Shown in pieces: positions 23,832 to 32,989 of a DNA stretch of 43,853 bases. Position numbers and translations under genes: made by a program. Under the pieces are notes generated by a model. That model worked only from the letters and a program-made list of their open reading frames with translations. It had not been told where the DNA came from and searched no databases. This DNA comes from Planotetraspora thailandica (lineage in GTDB: Bacteria > Actinomycetota > Actinomycetes > Streptosporangiales > Streptosporangiaceae), in contig NZ_BOOR01000083.1 of NCBI RefSeq assembly GCF_016863335.1, forward strand, positions 1 through 43,853. The letters are read 5' to 3'. The stretch's first letter is position 1; each line of letters begins with the position of its first letter.

Positions 23832-25256
23832 TCAGGACGGGCGGCGGGTGAGGAGCATGTCGTCGTCGGGAACGGACGACGGCGCGTTCCGCAGGGTCGT
23901 GGCCGCGCCGGTCACCCCGGCCCAGCGCCGCAACGTCGCGGTCGCCGCGAGGCGGTCGGCCTCCTTCAGGCCGGCGATGTTCGCCCCGTGGTTTGCGCCA
24001 GGGGTGACGTAGAGATAGGAGTCCTTCCTGGTGGGCGTGAACCGCTCGGCACTCCACGGGTCGTTCTCGCCGTAGATGAACAGCATCCTGCTCGACTGCT
24101 TGCGCACCCAGTGGTCGACGTCCAGCATCGGCTTGGGATCGTGGCGGGAGCGCAGCTCGGCCGGGATGGACGAGTTGGCCTGGTAGAGCCCGGGATAGCG
24201 GAGCAGGCCGCGCAGGTGCGCGAACTTCAGCTCGGGCCAGCCGAGCTGGGTGGCCGCCTGGTAGTAGTAAGGGGTGTAGTAGTCCAGGCCCTGGTCGGTG
24301 TAGAACGCGAAGGATGCGACCTGGTCGATCCACGCGTAGATCTCGTCATCGGACGCCGTGGCGGCCGGGACGTCCGCGCAGTCAGCCGCGGTCGAGTACT
24401 GCCAGAACGCCCACGGAGCGTCGAGTACGGACATCTCGAACGACCGGTCGGCGGTACCGAGGGTCTTGGTGAAGGTGTAACCGTTCTCCGCCGCGTACGC
24501 CTCCAGCCGGGGAACCAGCCGGTCGCGGCGCTTGAGCGCCTGGATCTGCACGTTCTTCAGCGCGGTACGGCATGCCGTGTCGCCCACGGTGGCGAAGAAG
24601 TCGTCGTAGGCGCGGTCGGCGGGGTTGACCCGGTCGTTCGGCGCGACGTAGGCCACCACGCCGTCGACGTCGGCGGGGTAGAAACGGCGGTGGTAGACCG
24701 AGGTCATGCCGCCCTTGCTGGCCCCCGTCTGAATCCACTTCCCTGAGTAGACCGTCTTGAGCGCCTCGACGATGCGGTGCTCGTCGCTCGCCTCCTGCCA
24801 GATGTCAAGATCGCGCCAGTTCGCGGGGGAGGGCCGGGAGGGGGTGAAGAACCGGTGCTCGACCGTGACCTGGTTGCCGTCGAGCAGCCGGGTCGGCTCG
24901 GTCCTGGACGGGTTCGTGGACATGCCGTACCCGCTGGTGTAGAGCACCACCGGCGCGTCGGTGCTGCGGTGCAGCAGGCTGAGCCGCTGCTGGAACGTCC
25001 CCTTCGTGGGGTGGCGGTGGTCGATCGGCTGCGTGTAGTTGAGGATGAAGTACCGGTATCCGGTCGGCCGTGACTCCGAGACCACCGTCAGGCCGGGAAT
25101 GGCCTTGAGCGCGGCGAGCAGGGGATCCTCGACCGCCGAGGCGGATGGGGCGGCGGAGTCCGCCGATGCCGCCGAGGCCGGCAGGGCGACGGGGCCGGTG
25201 GTGAGAAGCGCGAGCATGACTGCGGGCACGAGAGCAGGCACGGTCCGGTTTCGCAC
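23832..25256 (-). CDS. Secreted S37-family tripeptidyl aminopeptidase
   Basis: A 474-residue exported serine peptidase of family S37 (PS-10/Streptomyces mobaraensis tripeptidyl aminopeptidase type). A signal peptide covers about 1-31 (basic start, VPAVMLALLTTGPVALP, cleavage near ASA-AS). The nucleophile is S180 in TGASKGGMTSVYHRRF, a pattern diagnostic of S37. The C-terminal catalytic region shows LFIYGENDPW (aspartate) and TPGANHGANI (histidine). It removes N-terminal tripeptides outside the cell. GTG at 25256 follows CAGGAGA. It is preceded by an untranslated leader with a G-rich repeated block on the opposite strand. Confidence 0.92.
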   Translation of the reverse strand: MRNRTVPALVPAVMLALLTTGPVALPASAASADSAAPSASAVEDPLLAALKAIPGLTVVSESRPTGYRYFILNYTQPIDHRHPTKGTFQQRLSLLHRSTDAPVVLYTSGYGMSTNPSRTEPTRLLDGNQVTVEHRFFTPSRPSPANWRDLDIWQEASDEHRIVEALKTVYSGKWIQTGASKGGMTSVYHRRFYPADVDGVVAYVAPNDRVNPADRAYDDFFATVGDTACRTALKNVQIQALKRRDRLVPRLEAYAAENGYTFTKTLGTADRSFEMSVLDAPWAFWQYSTAADCADVPAATASDDEIYAWIDQVASFAFYTDQGLDYYTPYYYQAATQLGWPELKFAHLRGLLRYPGLYQANSSIPAELRSRHDPKPMLDVDHWVRKQSSRMLFIYGENDPWSAERFTPTRKDSYLYVTPGANHGANIAGLKEADRLAATATLRRWAGVTGAATTLRNAPSSVPDDDMLLTRRPS

Positions 25257-25596
25257 GATCGTGTCTCCTGGGGGGCGGAGGGGGGCGGAGGGGAGGCGGA
25301 GTGCGTCACCGGAGGTCCGAGCCGCGCGACCGGAAGACCGCCGTCACCACTCGTCGATCCGGTGACCATTACGGGGCAAAAGCGTGATCAACACCATAAC
25401 ACCGGATGTAGTTGATGAAAGGAGTCAAAATCGGCCGGGCGAAGGTGCAGGCGGAGCAAGTCGATGGTCAGCCTCGACGGCCGAGGTGGCTCAGGAACTG
25501 GGAGCGGATAGGGCGGTCGGGTTCTGAGGCCGGCTCAGGGGCATAGTGCCGTGGATCGCGGTTCTTCCCGATGACCTGGCGGGCCGTCTTGGTCCT
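25257..25596. other. 340-bp intergenic region
   Basis: No gene seen. Near 25269-25301 the plus strand carries three imperfect GGGGCGGAG repeats, which form a C-rich segment in the peptidase mRNA leader. A TTGACT at about 25427-25432 on the minus strand could be a -35 box for the peptidase gene but no matching -10 at normal spacing is clear. The right part lies beyond the stop of the XRE regulator gene. Confidence 0.35.
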
Positions 25597-26436
25597 TCAC
25601 TTCGCCGACCTCGTGGCACGCACACGGTCCCCGAGCTCGGCCAGCGCTTTCTCGGATGCGCTGCCGGGTTCGGCGTGGAAGACGATCAGCTTCTGCCCTG
25701 GAGATCCGTCGACGCTCAGCACCTCCATGGTCGTGAGGATGTCTCCCACGTCATCGCGGTGGAAGCGAACTGGTGACTGAACCCTGCCACGCACGTCGTG
25801 CCGGTCCCACATGCGGCGAAAGTCCGTGCTGTTGTGCGACAGCTCCTCGACCAGCTCGTTCACCGGCGCATCCTCGATGTCCAAGCTCGCCATGGCACGC
25901 AGATGGGCGACCTTGGAACTGGTGTCGTGCTCCCAGTCGAGATAGAACTTGTGGGCCTCCGGATTCAGGAGGGCGAGCCGCAGCAAGTTGTCGTTGTGTT
26001 CCAGCCCCTCGTAGAGACCGGCTGCCACACAATTTTTGATCAGCACGTCCAACCGGCTGTTCACCACGTACGCGGCCGCCCGGCGCCATTCCTCCATGAG
26101 CGGAAGCAGGCTCGCGTTGACCTGGTCAGTCTGGACGACTGGCTGTCTCTTGCGCGGACGTGCTCGGGCGAGCTCGTGTAGATGCTCAGTGGCCTCCTCA
26201 TTGAGATGCAGGACCTGTGCGAGGGCATCGAGCACCTGATCAGAGGGGCGGCGTTCCCTTCCCTGTTCAAGACGGGTGTAGTAGTCGATGCTGATGCCCG
26301 CCAGCATGGCCACCTCGTCCCGGCGCAGCCCGGGCGTCCTCCGTCGCGGGCCGACGCCTGCCAGCCCGACCTGATCGGCTGTCGTGATCTGCCGACGAGC
26401 GCGCAAGAACTCACCAAGCGGGCTCTCGCCTTCCAT
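25597..26436 (-). CDS. XRE-family regulator with MmyB-like ligand domain
   Basis: A 279-residue regulator. Residues about 10-80 hold an XRE helix-turn-helix (RRTPGLRRDEVAMLAGISID then YYTRLEQGRERRPSDQVLDA), the signature of the actinobacterial MmyB group. Residues about 105-270 form the PAS-like MmyB ligand domain (LLPLMEEWRRAAAYVVNSRL, NLLRLALLNPEAHKFYLDWE), which binds fatty-acid-like ligands. Such regulators usually sit beside a short-chain dehydrogenase gene that they control; none is adjacent here. ATG at 26436 follows GGGGGAAGG. It is divergent from the TAXI lipoprotein gene with a 155-base gap, which could be its target. Confidence 0.92.
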   Translation of the reverse strand: MEGESPLGEFLRARRQITTADQVGLAGVGPRRRTPGLRRDEVAMLAGISIDYYTRLEQGRERRPSDQVLDALAQVLHLNEEATEHLHELARARPRKRQPVVQTDQVNASLLPLMEEWRRAAAYVVNSRLDVLIKNCVAAGLYEGLEHNDNLLRLALLNPEAHKFYLDWEHDTSSKVAHLRAMASLDIEDAPVNELVEELSHNSTDFRRMWDRHDVRGRVQSPVRFHRDDVGDILTTMEVLSVDGSPGQKLIVFHAEPGSASEKALAELGDRVRATRSAK

Positions 26437-26557
26437 GACCTTCCCCCGTTAGCGACATCGGCCGGAAAGGCGTCCGGATAGTCCCATTAGCCACGATAGC
26501 CGCCGCATTGCGTGGACTCTGGCCCGAATGCGGCGGCACAGGATGATCGCGGCGCAC

Positions 26558-26585
26558 TGTCATCGGCGGTCGCCGTCCGTATCAT
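26558..26585 (+). promoter_or_regulatory. Probable promoter giving a leaderless TAXI-protein transcript
   Basis: TGTCAT (26558-26563) and TATCAT (26580-26585) are spaced by 16 bases. The -10 box ends 6 bases before the ATG at 26592 and no ribosome binding site is present, so the message would start at or beside the initiation codon. Confidence 0.45.
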
Positions 26586-26591
26586 CTCGGC

Positions 26592-27563
26592 ATGGCGCTG
26601 AACCCGGAGCTACGGCTCAGCCGGCGGGTGGTGCTTCTGGCCGCCGGAGGGCTGCTCGCCGGTTGCTCCCAGCAGCCCCACGTCGACAAGGTCCACCTGC
26701 GACTGGCCACCGGGCCGGCGGGGGCGGTATACCGGCGCATCGGCGGTGCGCTGGCCGAACACATCACCGAGCAGGTTCCGGGCGCCACGGTGATCACCGT
26801 GCCGAGCGGGGCGTCCACCGACAACATCCGGATGCTGCGGGCCGGCGAGGTGCACCTTGGGCTGACGAGCCTGGACGCGCTGATCACGAGCGACGGCAGA
26901 GCGCCCGAGGGGCTCTCGGCGATATGCCGGCTCTACGACAGTCATCTGCATCTCGTGGTCATGGCCGGTTCGGCGATCGACGAGTTCCGGGACCTCAGGG
27001 GCAGGCGCATATCGCTCGGCGCCCGCGACTCGGGTACGGAGTTCACGTCGCTGCGGGTTCTGGAGCTCGCCCAGGTCGACGCCGACGGCCGGTACCTCAG
27101 CCAGGCCGAATCGGCGGCGGCACTGCGCGACGGCGAGATCGACGCGATGTTCTCCCTGACCGGCGTCCCGACACCCGCCGTCACGGAGCTGGCGCAGCGG
27201 CACCCGATCCGGCTGATCCCGCTGGACGCGCAGGCGGACGCACTCTTCACGGCGTTCCCAGGTCCCTACACTCCGGCCATGATTCCCGCGACCGCCTACG
27301 CCGGCGTCCCGGCCACCCGTACGGTCGCCGTGCCGAACGTGCTTCTCGCGCGCAACGACCTGTCCGATGACCTGGTCTACGCCATCACCGACACGATCTT
27401 CACGCAAACCGGCACGATCACCTCCGCCGGCCGCGCCGACGCCGAAGCCGTTCCCGAAGCCGTTCCCGAAGCGTGGCAGATCAACGTGCGTACCGGGATC
27501 TCCACCGCATCGGCCCCGCTCCATCCGGGCGCGGCCGCCTGGTTCCGCGAACGCAAGCGCTGA
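26592..27563 (+). CDS. TAXI-family solute-binding lipoprotein
   Basis: A 323-residue membrane-anchored binding protein. A twin-arginine start and lipobox LLAGC place the lipid-modified cysteine at C25. The mature part follows the TAXI (TRAP-associated extracytoplasmic immunogenic) pattern: LRLATGPAGAVYRRIGGALA, then VITVPSGASTDNIRMLRAGE, then GRRISLGARDSGTEF. TAXI proteins feed a TRAP transporter, but no TRAP membrane gene is present; instead it converges on the sensor kinase of the tricarboxylate system. It may act as the ligand receptor for that kinase. A small duplication (AEAVPEAVPEAW) lies near residue 300. No ribosome binding site is seen. Confidence 0.88.
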   Translation: MALNPELRLSRRVVLLAAGGLLAGCSQQPHVDKVHLRLATGPAGAVYRRIGGALAEHITEQVPGATVITVPSGASTDNIRMLRAGEVHLGLTSLDALITSDGRAPEGLSAICRLYDSHLHLVVMAGSAIDEFRDLRGRRISLGARDSGTEFTSLRVLELAQVDADGRYLSQAESAAALRDGEIDAMFSLTGVPTPAVTELAQRHPIRLIPLDAQADALFTAFPGPYTPAMIPATAYAGVPATRTVAVPNVLLARNDLSDDLVYAITDTIFTQTGTITSAGRADAEAVPEAVPEAWQINVRTGISTASAPLHPGAAAWFRERKR

Positions 27564-27597
27564 CCCGAGACGGCGACAGGCCGCCGAGGCGCCAGGA

Positions 27598-29061
27598 CTA
27601 CGACGCCTCCCGCGGAACGGCCGGCAACGCGACCACCGCCGCGAATCCGTGCCCTGACCCGTCCGGACGCGGCAGTCCCTCCTCCAGCCGCAGTTCGCCT
27701 CCGGCCGCCCCGACCAGGTCGGCGCAGATCGCCAGGCCCAGGCCGGTCCCGGACACGTTCTGGTGCCGCGGCGACCGCCAGAACCGGCGCAGCGCCTGGG
27801 TCCGCTCGGACGCGTCGATTCCCTGGCCGTCGTCACGGACGGTGATCGCGACCACGTCTCCGGCCGCGTCTCCGGCCACGGCGGCGTCACTGTGTCCGGC
27901 GCCCGCACCACCGGGGACGAGTCGGGCGGTCACCTCCACCACCTGCGCGTCCGACAGCCGCAACGCGTTGCTGATCAGCTCGTCCAGGATGCTGCCCAGT
28001 CCGCCCGGTGGCTCCAGCAACCGCAACCCCGGTGGCACGTCGACCGCCAGTGTCTGCCCCGCCGTCGCGGTCAACGCCCGCCACCGGTCCACCCGGGTCG
28101 CCATCACCACGTCGAGATCCACCGGCGACGCCGTCCGTATGCTCTCCATCCGCGCGCTGGCCTGGAGTGAGTTCAGCATCCGCTGCATCGCCTTCAGCTC
28201 GTCGACGGCGACGTCGTACGCCTGCCGCCCGTCGCCGCCCGCGCGCAGATGCGGCTCCAGACTCTCCACCGCGAGCCGGAGGCTGGTCAGCGGATTGCGC
28301 AACTGATGCGACGCGTCTGACACGAACGCCCGCTGCCGCTGCACGGCGTTCTCGACCGCGTCCATCATGGTGTTGAACGACTCCGCCAGCCGCCGCAGCT
28401 CGACCGGGCCGGCCTCGGCGTCCGCCCGGATGGTGAGGTCGCCCTGTGAGATCCGCGAGCTCGCCGCGTCCAGCTCCCGCACCGGCCGCAGCACCCACGC
28501 CGACACGGGCCAGGCGACGGCCACCAGTGCGATCAGCGGCAGCAGCCCGAGCCCGGCGAGCCGGGCCCATCGCACGAGGATGCGATGGCGCGTCTTCGAC
28601 AGGTCGGAAATCGTCACGACGGCGCCGACGACCTCGCTGTCCCGGCCCACCGGCTCCGCGACCACGAGTGCGGAGTCGTCCCACGGCGCCCATTCCCCGG
28701 ACGGTTCGGACCTCGCCCCGGCCAGCGCCGCGGTCACGATCCGGGGCAACGCCGGCTCGTTCCGCGCCGCCTCCTGGTACGCACCGGCCGGTCCGAGCAG
28801 CACCTTGCCCGATGTGTCGATCACCGCGACCGGGATGCCGTACAGCTCGTGGTAGCGCGCCAGCTCCTGGTGGAGCGCCTCGGTCCGCCCGGCTGACAGC
28901 GCGGTATCGGCGAGCGACGCGAACCGGCCGACGTCGCCCAGCCGGTCGACGTAGGTCTCCTGCATCTCCCGCTCGGCCACGGTGACGCTGAGCGGCACCC
29001 CGAGCGCGGCGACGAGCAGCACCGCGAGGGGCACCAGGACGGCGAGCAGGCGGCGGTGCAC
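27598..29061 (-). CDS. Sensor histidine kinase (TctE-like)
   Basis: A 487-residue membrane kinase. Helices at about 7-28 and 167-190 bracket an extracellular sensor domain (30-165). A HAMP linker (about 190-240) leads to the HisKA domain with phosphorylated H252 in SDASHQLRNPLTSLRLAVES, and the HATPase domain with N box LDELISNALRLSD, G1 RDDGQGID and G2 GTGLGLAICADLV. It phosphorylates the response regulator encoded 6 bases upstream. With tctCBA beyond the regulator, it is the counterpart of TctE, sensing tricarboxylates or related organic acids. The start codon is within 7 bases of the regulator's stop. Confidence 0.93.
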   Translation of the reverse strand: MHRRLLAVLVPLAVLLVAALGVPLSVTVAEREMQETYVDRLGDVGRFASLADTALSAGRTEALHQELARYHELYGIPVAVIDTSGKVLLGPAGAYQEAARNEPALPRIVTAALAGARSEPSGEWAPWDDSALVVAEPVGRDSEVVGAVVTISDLSKTRHRILVRWARLAGLGLLPLIALVAVAWPVSAWVLRPVRELDAASSRISQGDLTIRADAEAGPVELRRLAESFNTMMDAVENAVQRQRAFVSDASHQLRNPLTSLRLAVESLEPHLRAGGDGRQAYDVAVDELKAMQRMLNSLQASARMESIRTASPVDLDVVMATRVDRWRALTATAGQTLAVDVPPGLRLLEPPGGLGSILDELISNALRLSDAQVVEVTARLVPGGAGAGHSDAAVAGDAAGDVVAITVRDDGQGIDASERTQALRRFWRSPRHQNVSGTGLGLAICADLVGAAGGELRLEEGLPRPDGSGHGFAAVVALPAVPREAS

Positions 29062-29067
29062 GGCGCG

Positions 29068-29751
29068 TCAGCCGATCAGCCCCGGCTGGTCGGCCAGGAG
29101 CCGATAGCCGACCCCGTGGATCGTGCGGATGAGCACGGCCGGCCCGAGCTTGTTCCGTAACGCCGCGATGTGGGTGTCCAGGGTGCGACTCGAGGACTCC
29201 CAGGTCGCCCCCCAGATCTGGTCGAGGATGACGTCGCGGCTCACCACGTTAGGCGCCCGCCGGGCCAGCAGCAGGAGCAGGTCGAACTCCTTGCGGGTCA
29301 GCGTCACGGGCGTGCCGTCGACGGTGACTTCGCGGGTGCCGGCGCAGATCCGCATCGGGCCGAGGACGAGCGGCTCGTCGGGATGGCTCAGGGCACGAGC
29401 CACCCGGGTGCGCCGCAGGACGGCATCGATCCTGGCCAGCAACTCCGGGACGCCGAACGGCTTCACGATGTAGTCGTCGGCGCCGGCGCGCAGGCCGCGG
29501 ACCCGCTCGTGCTCCTCCGATCGCGCCGTCACGGCGATTACGGCGGTCTCCGGGCGGTCACGCAGCTTGCGGATCACGTCGAGTCCGTCGCCGTCGGGCA
29601 GACCCAGGTCGACGAGGACCACATCGGAGGGGGCGGCGCGCACGGCCTCCGCGGCGGTGGCGATGCGGTGGACCTCGAAGCCCGCCTGGGCCAGGACGGT
29701 CACCAGGCCCCGCGCCACGCGGTCGTCATCTTCGATGATGGTGATCCGCAT
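29068..29751 (-). CDS. OmpR-family response regulator (TctD-like)
   Basis: A 227-residue regulator. The receiver domain (1-118) has acidic residues D8-D9, phosphoacceptor D48 in VVLVDLGLPDGDG and K97 in ADDYIVKPF. The C-terminal winged helix (about 130-222) contains VTLTRKEFDLLLLLARRAPN and TLDTHIAALRNKLG. It is the first gene of a two-gene operon with the kinase and is divergent from tctC. Two 30-base direct repeats stand in the shared promoter region and are likely its binding sites. Confidence 0.95.
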   Translation of the reverse strand: MRITIIEDDDRVARGLVTVLAQAGFEVHRIATAAEAVRAAPSDVVLVDLGLPDGDGLDVIRKLRDRPETAVIAVTARSEEHERVRGLRAGADDYIVKPFGVPELLARIDAVLRRTRVARALSHPDEPLVLGPMRICAGTREVTVDGTPVTLTRKEFDLLLLLARRAPNVVSRDVILDQIWGATWESSSRTLDTHIAALRNKLGPAVLIRTIHGVGYRLLADQPGLIG

Positions 29752-29794
29752 ACCGGCGGATTGTAAGCCCGAATTGACGCTCGTGTCAGACCTT

Positions 29795-29856
29795 CATTTC
29801 TTGGGATTTCTCTGACATCCGGCGCATTCCTTGGGATTCCTCTGACACCATCCGCG
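29795..29856. repeat. Two 30-bp tandem direct repeats in the tct promoter region
   Basis: Unit 1 starts CATTTCTTGGGATTTCTCTG at 29795 and unit 2 starts CATTCCTTGGGATTCCTCTG at 29825, a period of exactly 30 bases, about three helical turns. Both continue with ACA and ATCC(G)GCG. Inverted copies of the TCTGACAC core lie nearby at 29784. Tandem direct repeats between a response-regulator gene and its divergent transporter operon fit OmpR-type binding sites. Confidence 0.65.
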
Positions 29857-29926
29857 TCCCTGCCAGCCGAGACTGAGGCCGCGCACTTACGGACGCATGC
29901 GCATGCGCTGACGAGGAGGCCGCGAT

Positions 29927-30952
29927 ATGAGAAGGACCAGCAGGTACCGGACCGCCGCGCGGATGATCGCCGCGATCGGCGTGGTTTCGCTCGTGGCCGC
30001 CTGTTCCGGCAACAGCGGCACCACCGGCGGTGGCGACGCCGGTGGCGGCTACCCGGACCAGAACATCACGTTCGTTGTGCCGTTCAGCGCGGGCGGCCCG
30101 ACGGACACCGTCACCCGCATGATCGCCGAGCCGATGGCCGCGAAGCTCGGCGGCAAGATCGTCGTCCAGAACGTCGAGGGCGCCGGCGGCACGGTCGGCG
30201 CCGGCGAGGTCGCACGGGCCCAGCCCGACGGATACACCGTGCTCATGCACCACATCGGCATGTCGACGGCGCCCGCCCTGTACCAGAATCTGGGCTACAA
30301 GCCGCTCGAGGACTTCGAGATGGTCGGCCTCGTCACCGAGGTGCCGATGACGGTCGTCGCCCGCAAGGACTTCGCGCCCGCGACGCTCCAGGACCTCGTG
30401 ACCTACGTGAAGGCGAACGCCGACAAGGTCACGCTGGCCAACGCCGGGATCGGCGCCGCCTCCCACCTGTGCGGACTGCTGCTCCAGACCGCCGCCGGTG
30501 TCAAGCTCCAGGAGGTCCCGTACGAAGGAACCGGCCCCGCGCTGACCGACCTCGTCGGCGGCCAGGTCGACTTCATGTGTGACCAGACGACCAACACCAG
30601 CGGCCAGATCTCCGCGGGCGAGGTGAAGGCGTACGCGGTCACCACGCCGGAGCGGGTGAAGAGCCTGCCCGACCTGCCCACCACGGCCGAGGCCGGGCTG
30701 CCCGGACTCGAGGTCAGCGTGTGGCACGGCCTCTACGTCCCGAAGGGCACGCCGCAGGACGTCGTCCAGAAGCTGTCCGAGGCACTGAAGGTGGCACTGG
30801 CCGACCAGAAGGTCGTCGACCAGATGGCCAAGCTCGGCACCGCGCCGGTCCCGGCCGAGGACGCGACGCCGCAGGCGCACCGGGCCAAGCTCGAGGAGCA
30901 GCTCGGCACCTGGGCGAAGGTCATCGCCGACGCCGGCGTCAAGGCCTCCTGA
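29927..30952 (+). CDS. tctC: Tripartite tricarboxylate transporter substrate-binding lipoprotein
   Basis: A 341-residue extracytoplasmic receptor of the TctC/Bug family. The lipobox LVAAC gives lipid-modified C26. Mature segments match the family: ITFVVPFSAGGPTDTVTRMI, GGTVGAGEVARAQPDGYTVL and VPYEGTGPALTDLVGGQVDF. It binds a carboxylate such as citrate and delivers it to TctA/TctB. ATG at 29927 follows GAGGAGG. It leads the tctCBA operon; the next gene begins one base after its stop. Confidence 0.95.
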   Translation: MRRTSRYRTAARMIAAIGVVSLVAACSGNSGTTGGGDAGGGYPDQNITFVVPFSAGGPTDTVTRMIAEPMAAKLGGKIVVQNVEGAGGTVGAGEVARAQPDGYTVLMHHIGMSTAPALYQNLGYKPLEDFEMVGLVTEVPMTVVARKDFAPATLQDLVTYVKANADKVTLANAGIGAASHLCGLLLQTAAGVKLQEVPYEGTGPALTDLVGGQVDFMCDQTTNTSGQISAGEVKAYAVTTPERVKSLPDLPTTAEAGLPGLEVSVWHGLYVPKGTPQDVVQKLSEALKVALADQKVVDQMAKLGTAPVPAEDATPQAHRAKLEEQLGTWAKVIADAGVKAS

Positions 30953-30953
30953 G

Positions 30954-31415
30954 GTGGAACGCCGCCGGTCCTTCCCGGACGTCCTCGCCGGGGGAGTCTT
31001 CGTTTTGATCGGTGGCGCATTCGTGGTGGGGTCGCTCGGCTACGAGCTGGGCACCCCGCTGCGGATGGGCCCTGGCGCCTTCCCGCTGCTTGTCGGCGCG
31101 ACCATGGCCGCCCTGGGCCTGGCGATCGTCGTCAAGGGACTCATCGCCGGCGAGGTGGTCGCGTTCGGGCCGATCCCCTGGCGTGCGGTCGCCGTCATCG
31201 TGGCCGCGGTCCTGTTCTTCGGATTCACCGTCCGGGACCTCGGATTCGTGCCGACGTCGGCGGTGACCGCCCTGCTCACCACGCTGGCCAGCTCCCGCGT
31301 ACGGCCGCTCACGGCCGTGGCCGTCGCCGCCGGGCTGACCGTGGCCGCCACGCTCATCTTCGTCGTCGGACTTCAGCTGCGGATCCCACTGTGGGGCCCA
31401 TGGCTGGGGTTCTGA
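30954..31415 (+). CDS. tctB: Tripartite tricarboxylate transporter small membrane subunit
   Basis: A 153-residue membrane protein with about four helices (VLAGGVFVLIGGAFVVGSLG, LLVGATMAALGLAIVVKGLI, VAVIVAAVLFFGFTV, VAVAAGLTVAATLIFVVGLQ). Position, size and helix layout are those of TctB. GTG at 30954 lies one base after the tctC stop, with the ribosome binding site inside the end of tctC. It pairs with TctA to form the permease. Confidence 0.92.
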   Translation: MERRRSFPDVLAGGVFVLIGGAFVVGSLGYELGTPLRMGPGAFPLLVGATMAALGLAIVVKGLIAGEVVAFGPIPWRAVAVIVAAVLFFGFTVRDLGFVPTSAVTALLTTLASSRVRPLTAVAVAAGLTVAATLIFVVGLQLRIPLWGPWLGF

Positions 31416-31435
31416 CGCGGCATCCGGATTGAGGC

Positions 31436-32941
31436 ATGGAACTTCTCGACAACCTCGCGCTGGGCTTCTCGACCGCCCTCCTGGTCCAGAACGTCCTCTA
31501 CTGCTTTGTGGGAGTGCTGCTCGGGACGGCGGTCGGCGTGCTGCCCGGCATCGGGCCGACGGCGACGGTGGCGATGCTGCTGCCGATCACGTTCAGCTTC
31601 GAGCCGGTGACGGCGCTGATCATGCTGGCCGGCATCTATTACGGCGCGCAGTACGGCGGCTCGACGACCGCCATCCTGATCAACCTGCCCGGTGAGTCGT
31701 CGGCGGCGGTCACCGCGCTGGACGGGCACGAGATGGCCCGGCAGGGCCGGGCCGGCGCTGCGCTGGCCGCCGCCGCGGTCGGGTCCTTCATCGCGGGTAC
31801 GGTTGCCACCGTCGCGCTGGCCGTCGCGGCCCCGCCGCTGGCCCGCGTCGCGTTGCAGTTCGGCCCGGCCGAATACTTCTCGCTGGTGCTGCTCGGCCTG
31901 ATCGTGTCGATCGCGCTGGCGCGTGGCACGGCGCTCAAGGCACTGGCGATGATCGCGCTCGGCGTCCTGCTCGGCACGATCGGCCAGGACATCTACACCG
32001 GCACGCCCCGGTTCGTGTTCGACCAGCGCGAGCTGTACGGCGGCATCGACTTCGTGTCGGTCGCCGTCGGCATGTTCGGGGTGGCCGAGATCCTGCGCAA
32101 CCTGGAGAACGAGCAGACCCGCACGGCGGTCGTCAGCAAGGTGAAGAACCTCTGGCCGACCCGCGAGGACCGGCGCCGGATCGTCGGCCCGATCCTGCGG
32201 GGCACCGGACTCGGCGCCGCGCTCGGCGTCCTGCCCGGCGGCGGCCACGTACTGGCCTCGTTCGCCTCGTACGCCGTCGAGAAGCGGATCTCGAAGCGCC
32301 GGCAGGAGTTCGGGCGCGGCGCGATCGAGGGCGTCGCCGGCCCTGAGTCGGCGAACAACGCCGCCGCGCAGACGTCGTTCATCCCGCTGCTCACCCTGGG
32401 TCTGCCCGCCCACCCGGTGATGGCGCTGATGGTCGGCGCGTTCATCGTCCACGGCATAACCCCCGGCCCGAACGTCATCACCGACGAACCGGCGTTGTTC
32501 TGGGGTCTGATCGCGTCGATGTGGATCGGCAACGTGTTGCTCGTGCTGCTGAACCTGCCGCTGATCGGCTTCTGGGTGCGCATGCTGCGCATCCCGTACC
32601 AGGTGCTGTTCCCGATGATCATTCTGTTCGCCGCGATCGGCACATACTCCCTGTCGTTCAACGCGTACGACGTCTACGCGATCGCGTTCTTCGGGATCCT
32701 GGGCTACATCCTGATCAAGTGCGGCTGCGAACCGGCGCCGCTGCTGCTCGGCTTCGTCCTCGGACCCTTGCTGGAGGAGAACCTGCGGCGGGCGCTCATC
32801 ATCTCCCGCGGTGACGCGTCGGTCTTCCTGACCCGGCCGATCTCCGCGGTGCTCCTGGCCCTGGCCGTGGCGGCGCTCGCCGTCACCGTCCTTCCGGCGA
32901 TTCGCAGGCGCCGCGAGATCGTGTTCGCCGAGGAGGAGTAG
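31436..32941 (+). CDS. tctA: Tripartite tricarboxylate transporter large membrane subunit
   Basis: A 501-residue permease with about twelve helices. It carries the TctA signature VGVLPGIGPTATVAMLLPIT and the second conserved loop LGVLPGGGHVLASFASYAVE, together with YYGAQYGGSTTAILINLPGE. It is the main transmembrane subunit, driven by an ion gradient. It starts at ATG 31436, 20 bases after tctB, and ends the operon; a 12-base GC palindrome at 32950-32961 is a possible weak terminator. Composition matches its neighbours. Confidence 0.95.
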   Translation: MELLDNLALGFSTALLVQNVLYCFVGVLLGTAVGVLPGIGPTATVAMLLPITFSFEPVTALIMLAGIYYGAQYGGSTTAILINLPGESSAAVTALDGHEMARQGRAGAALAAAAVGSFIAGTVATVALAVAAPPLARVALQFGPAEYFSLVLLGLIVSIALARGTALKALAMIALGVLLGTIGQDIYTGTPRFVFDQRELYGGIDFVSVAVGMFGVAEILRNLENEQTRTAVVSKVKNLWPTREDRRRIVGPILRGTGLGAALGVLPGGGHVLASFASYAVEKRISKRRQEFGRGAIEGVAGPESANNAAAQTSFIPLLTLGLPAHPVMALMVGAFIVHGITPGPNVITDEPALFWGLIASMWIGNVLLVLLNLPLIGFWVRMLRIPYQVLFPMIILFAAIGTYSLSFNAYDVYAIAFFGILGYILIKCGCEPAPLLLGFVLGPLLEENLRRALIISRGDASVFLTRPISAVLLALAVAALAVTVLPAIRRRREIVFAEEE

Positions 32942-32989
32942 GGACTCGTGACCCGCGGGTCCGGGGTCGGATTCGCCGGCGGACGAGCG

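Noticed and set aside
25269-25301. G-rich imperfect triple repeat as a possible regulatory quadruplex
   Set aside because: Short, imperfect and in keeping with local G-rich composition; no independent support.
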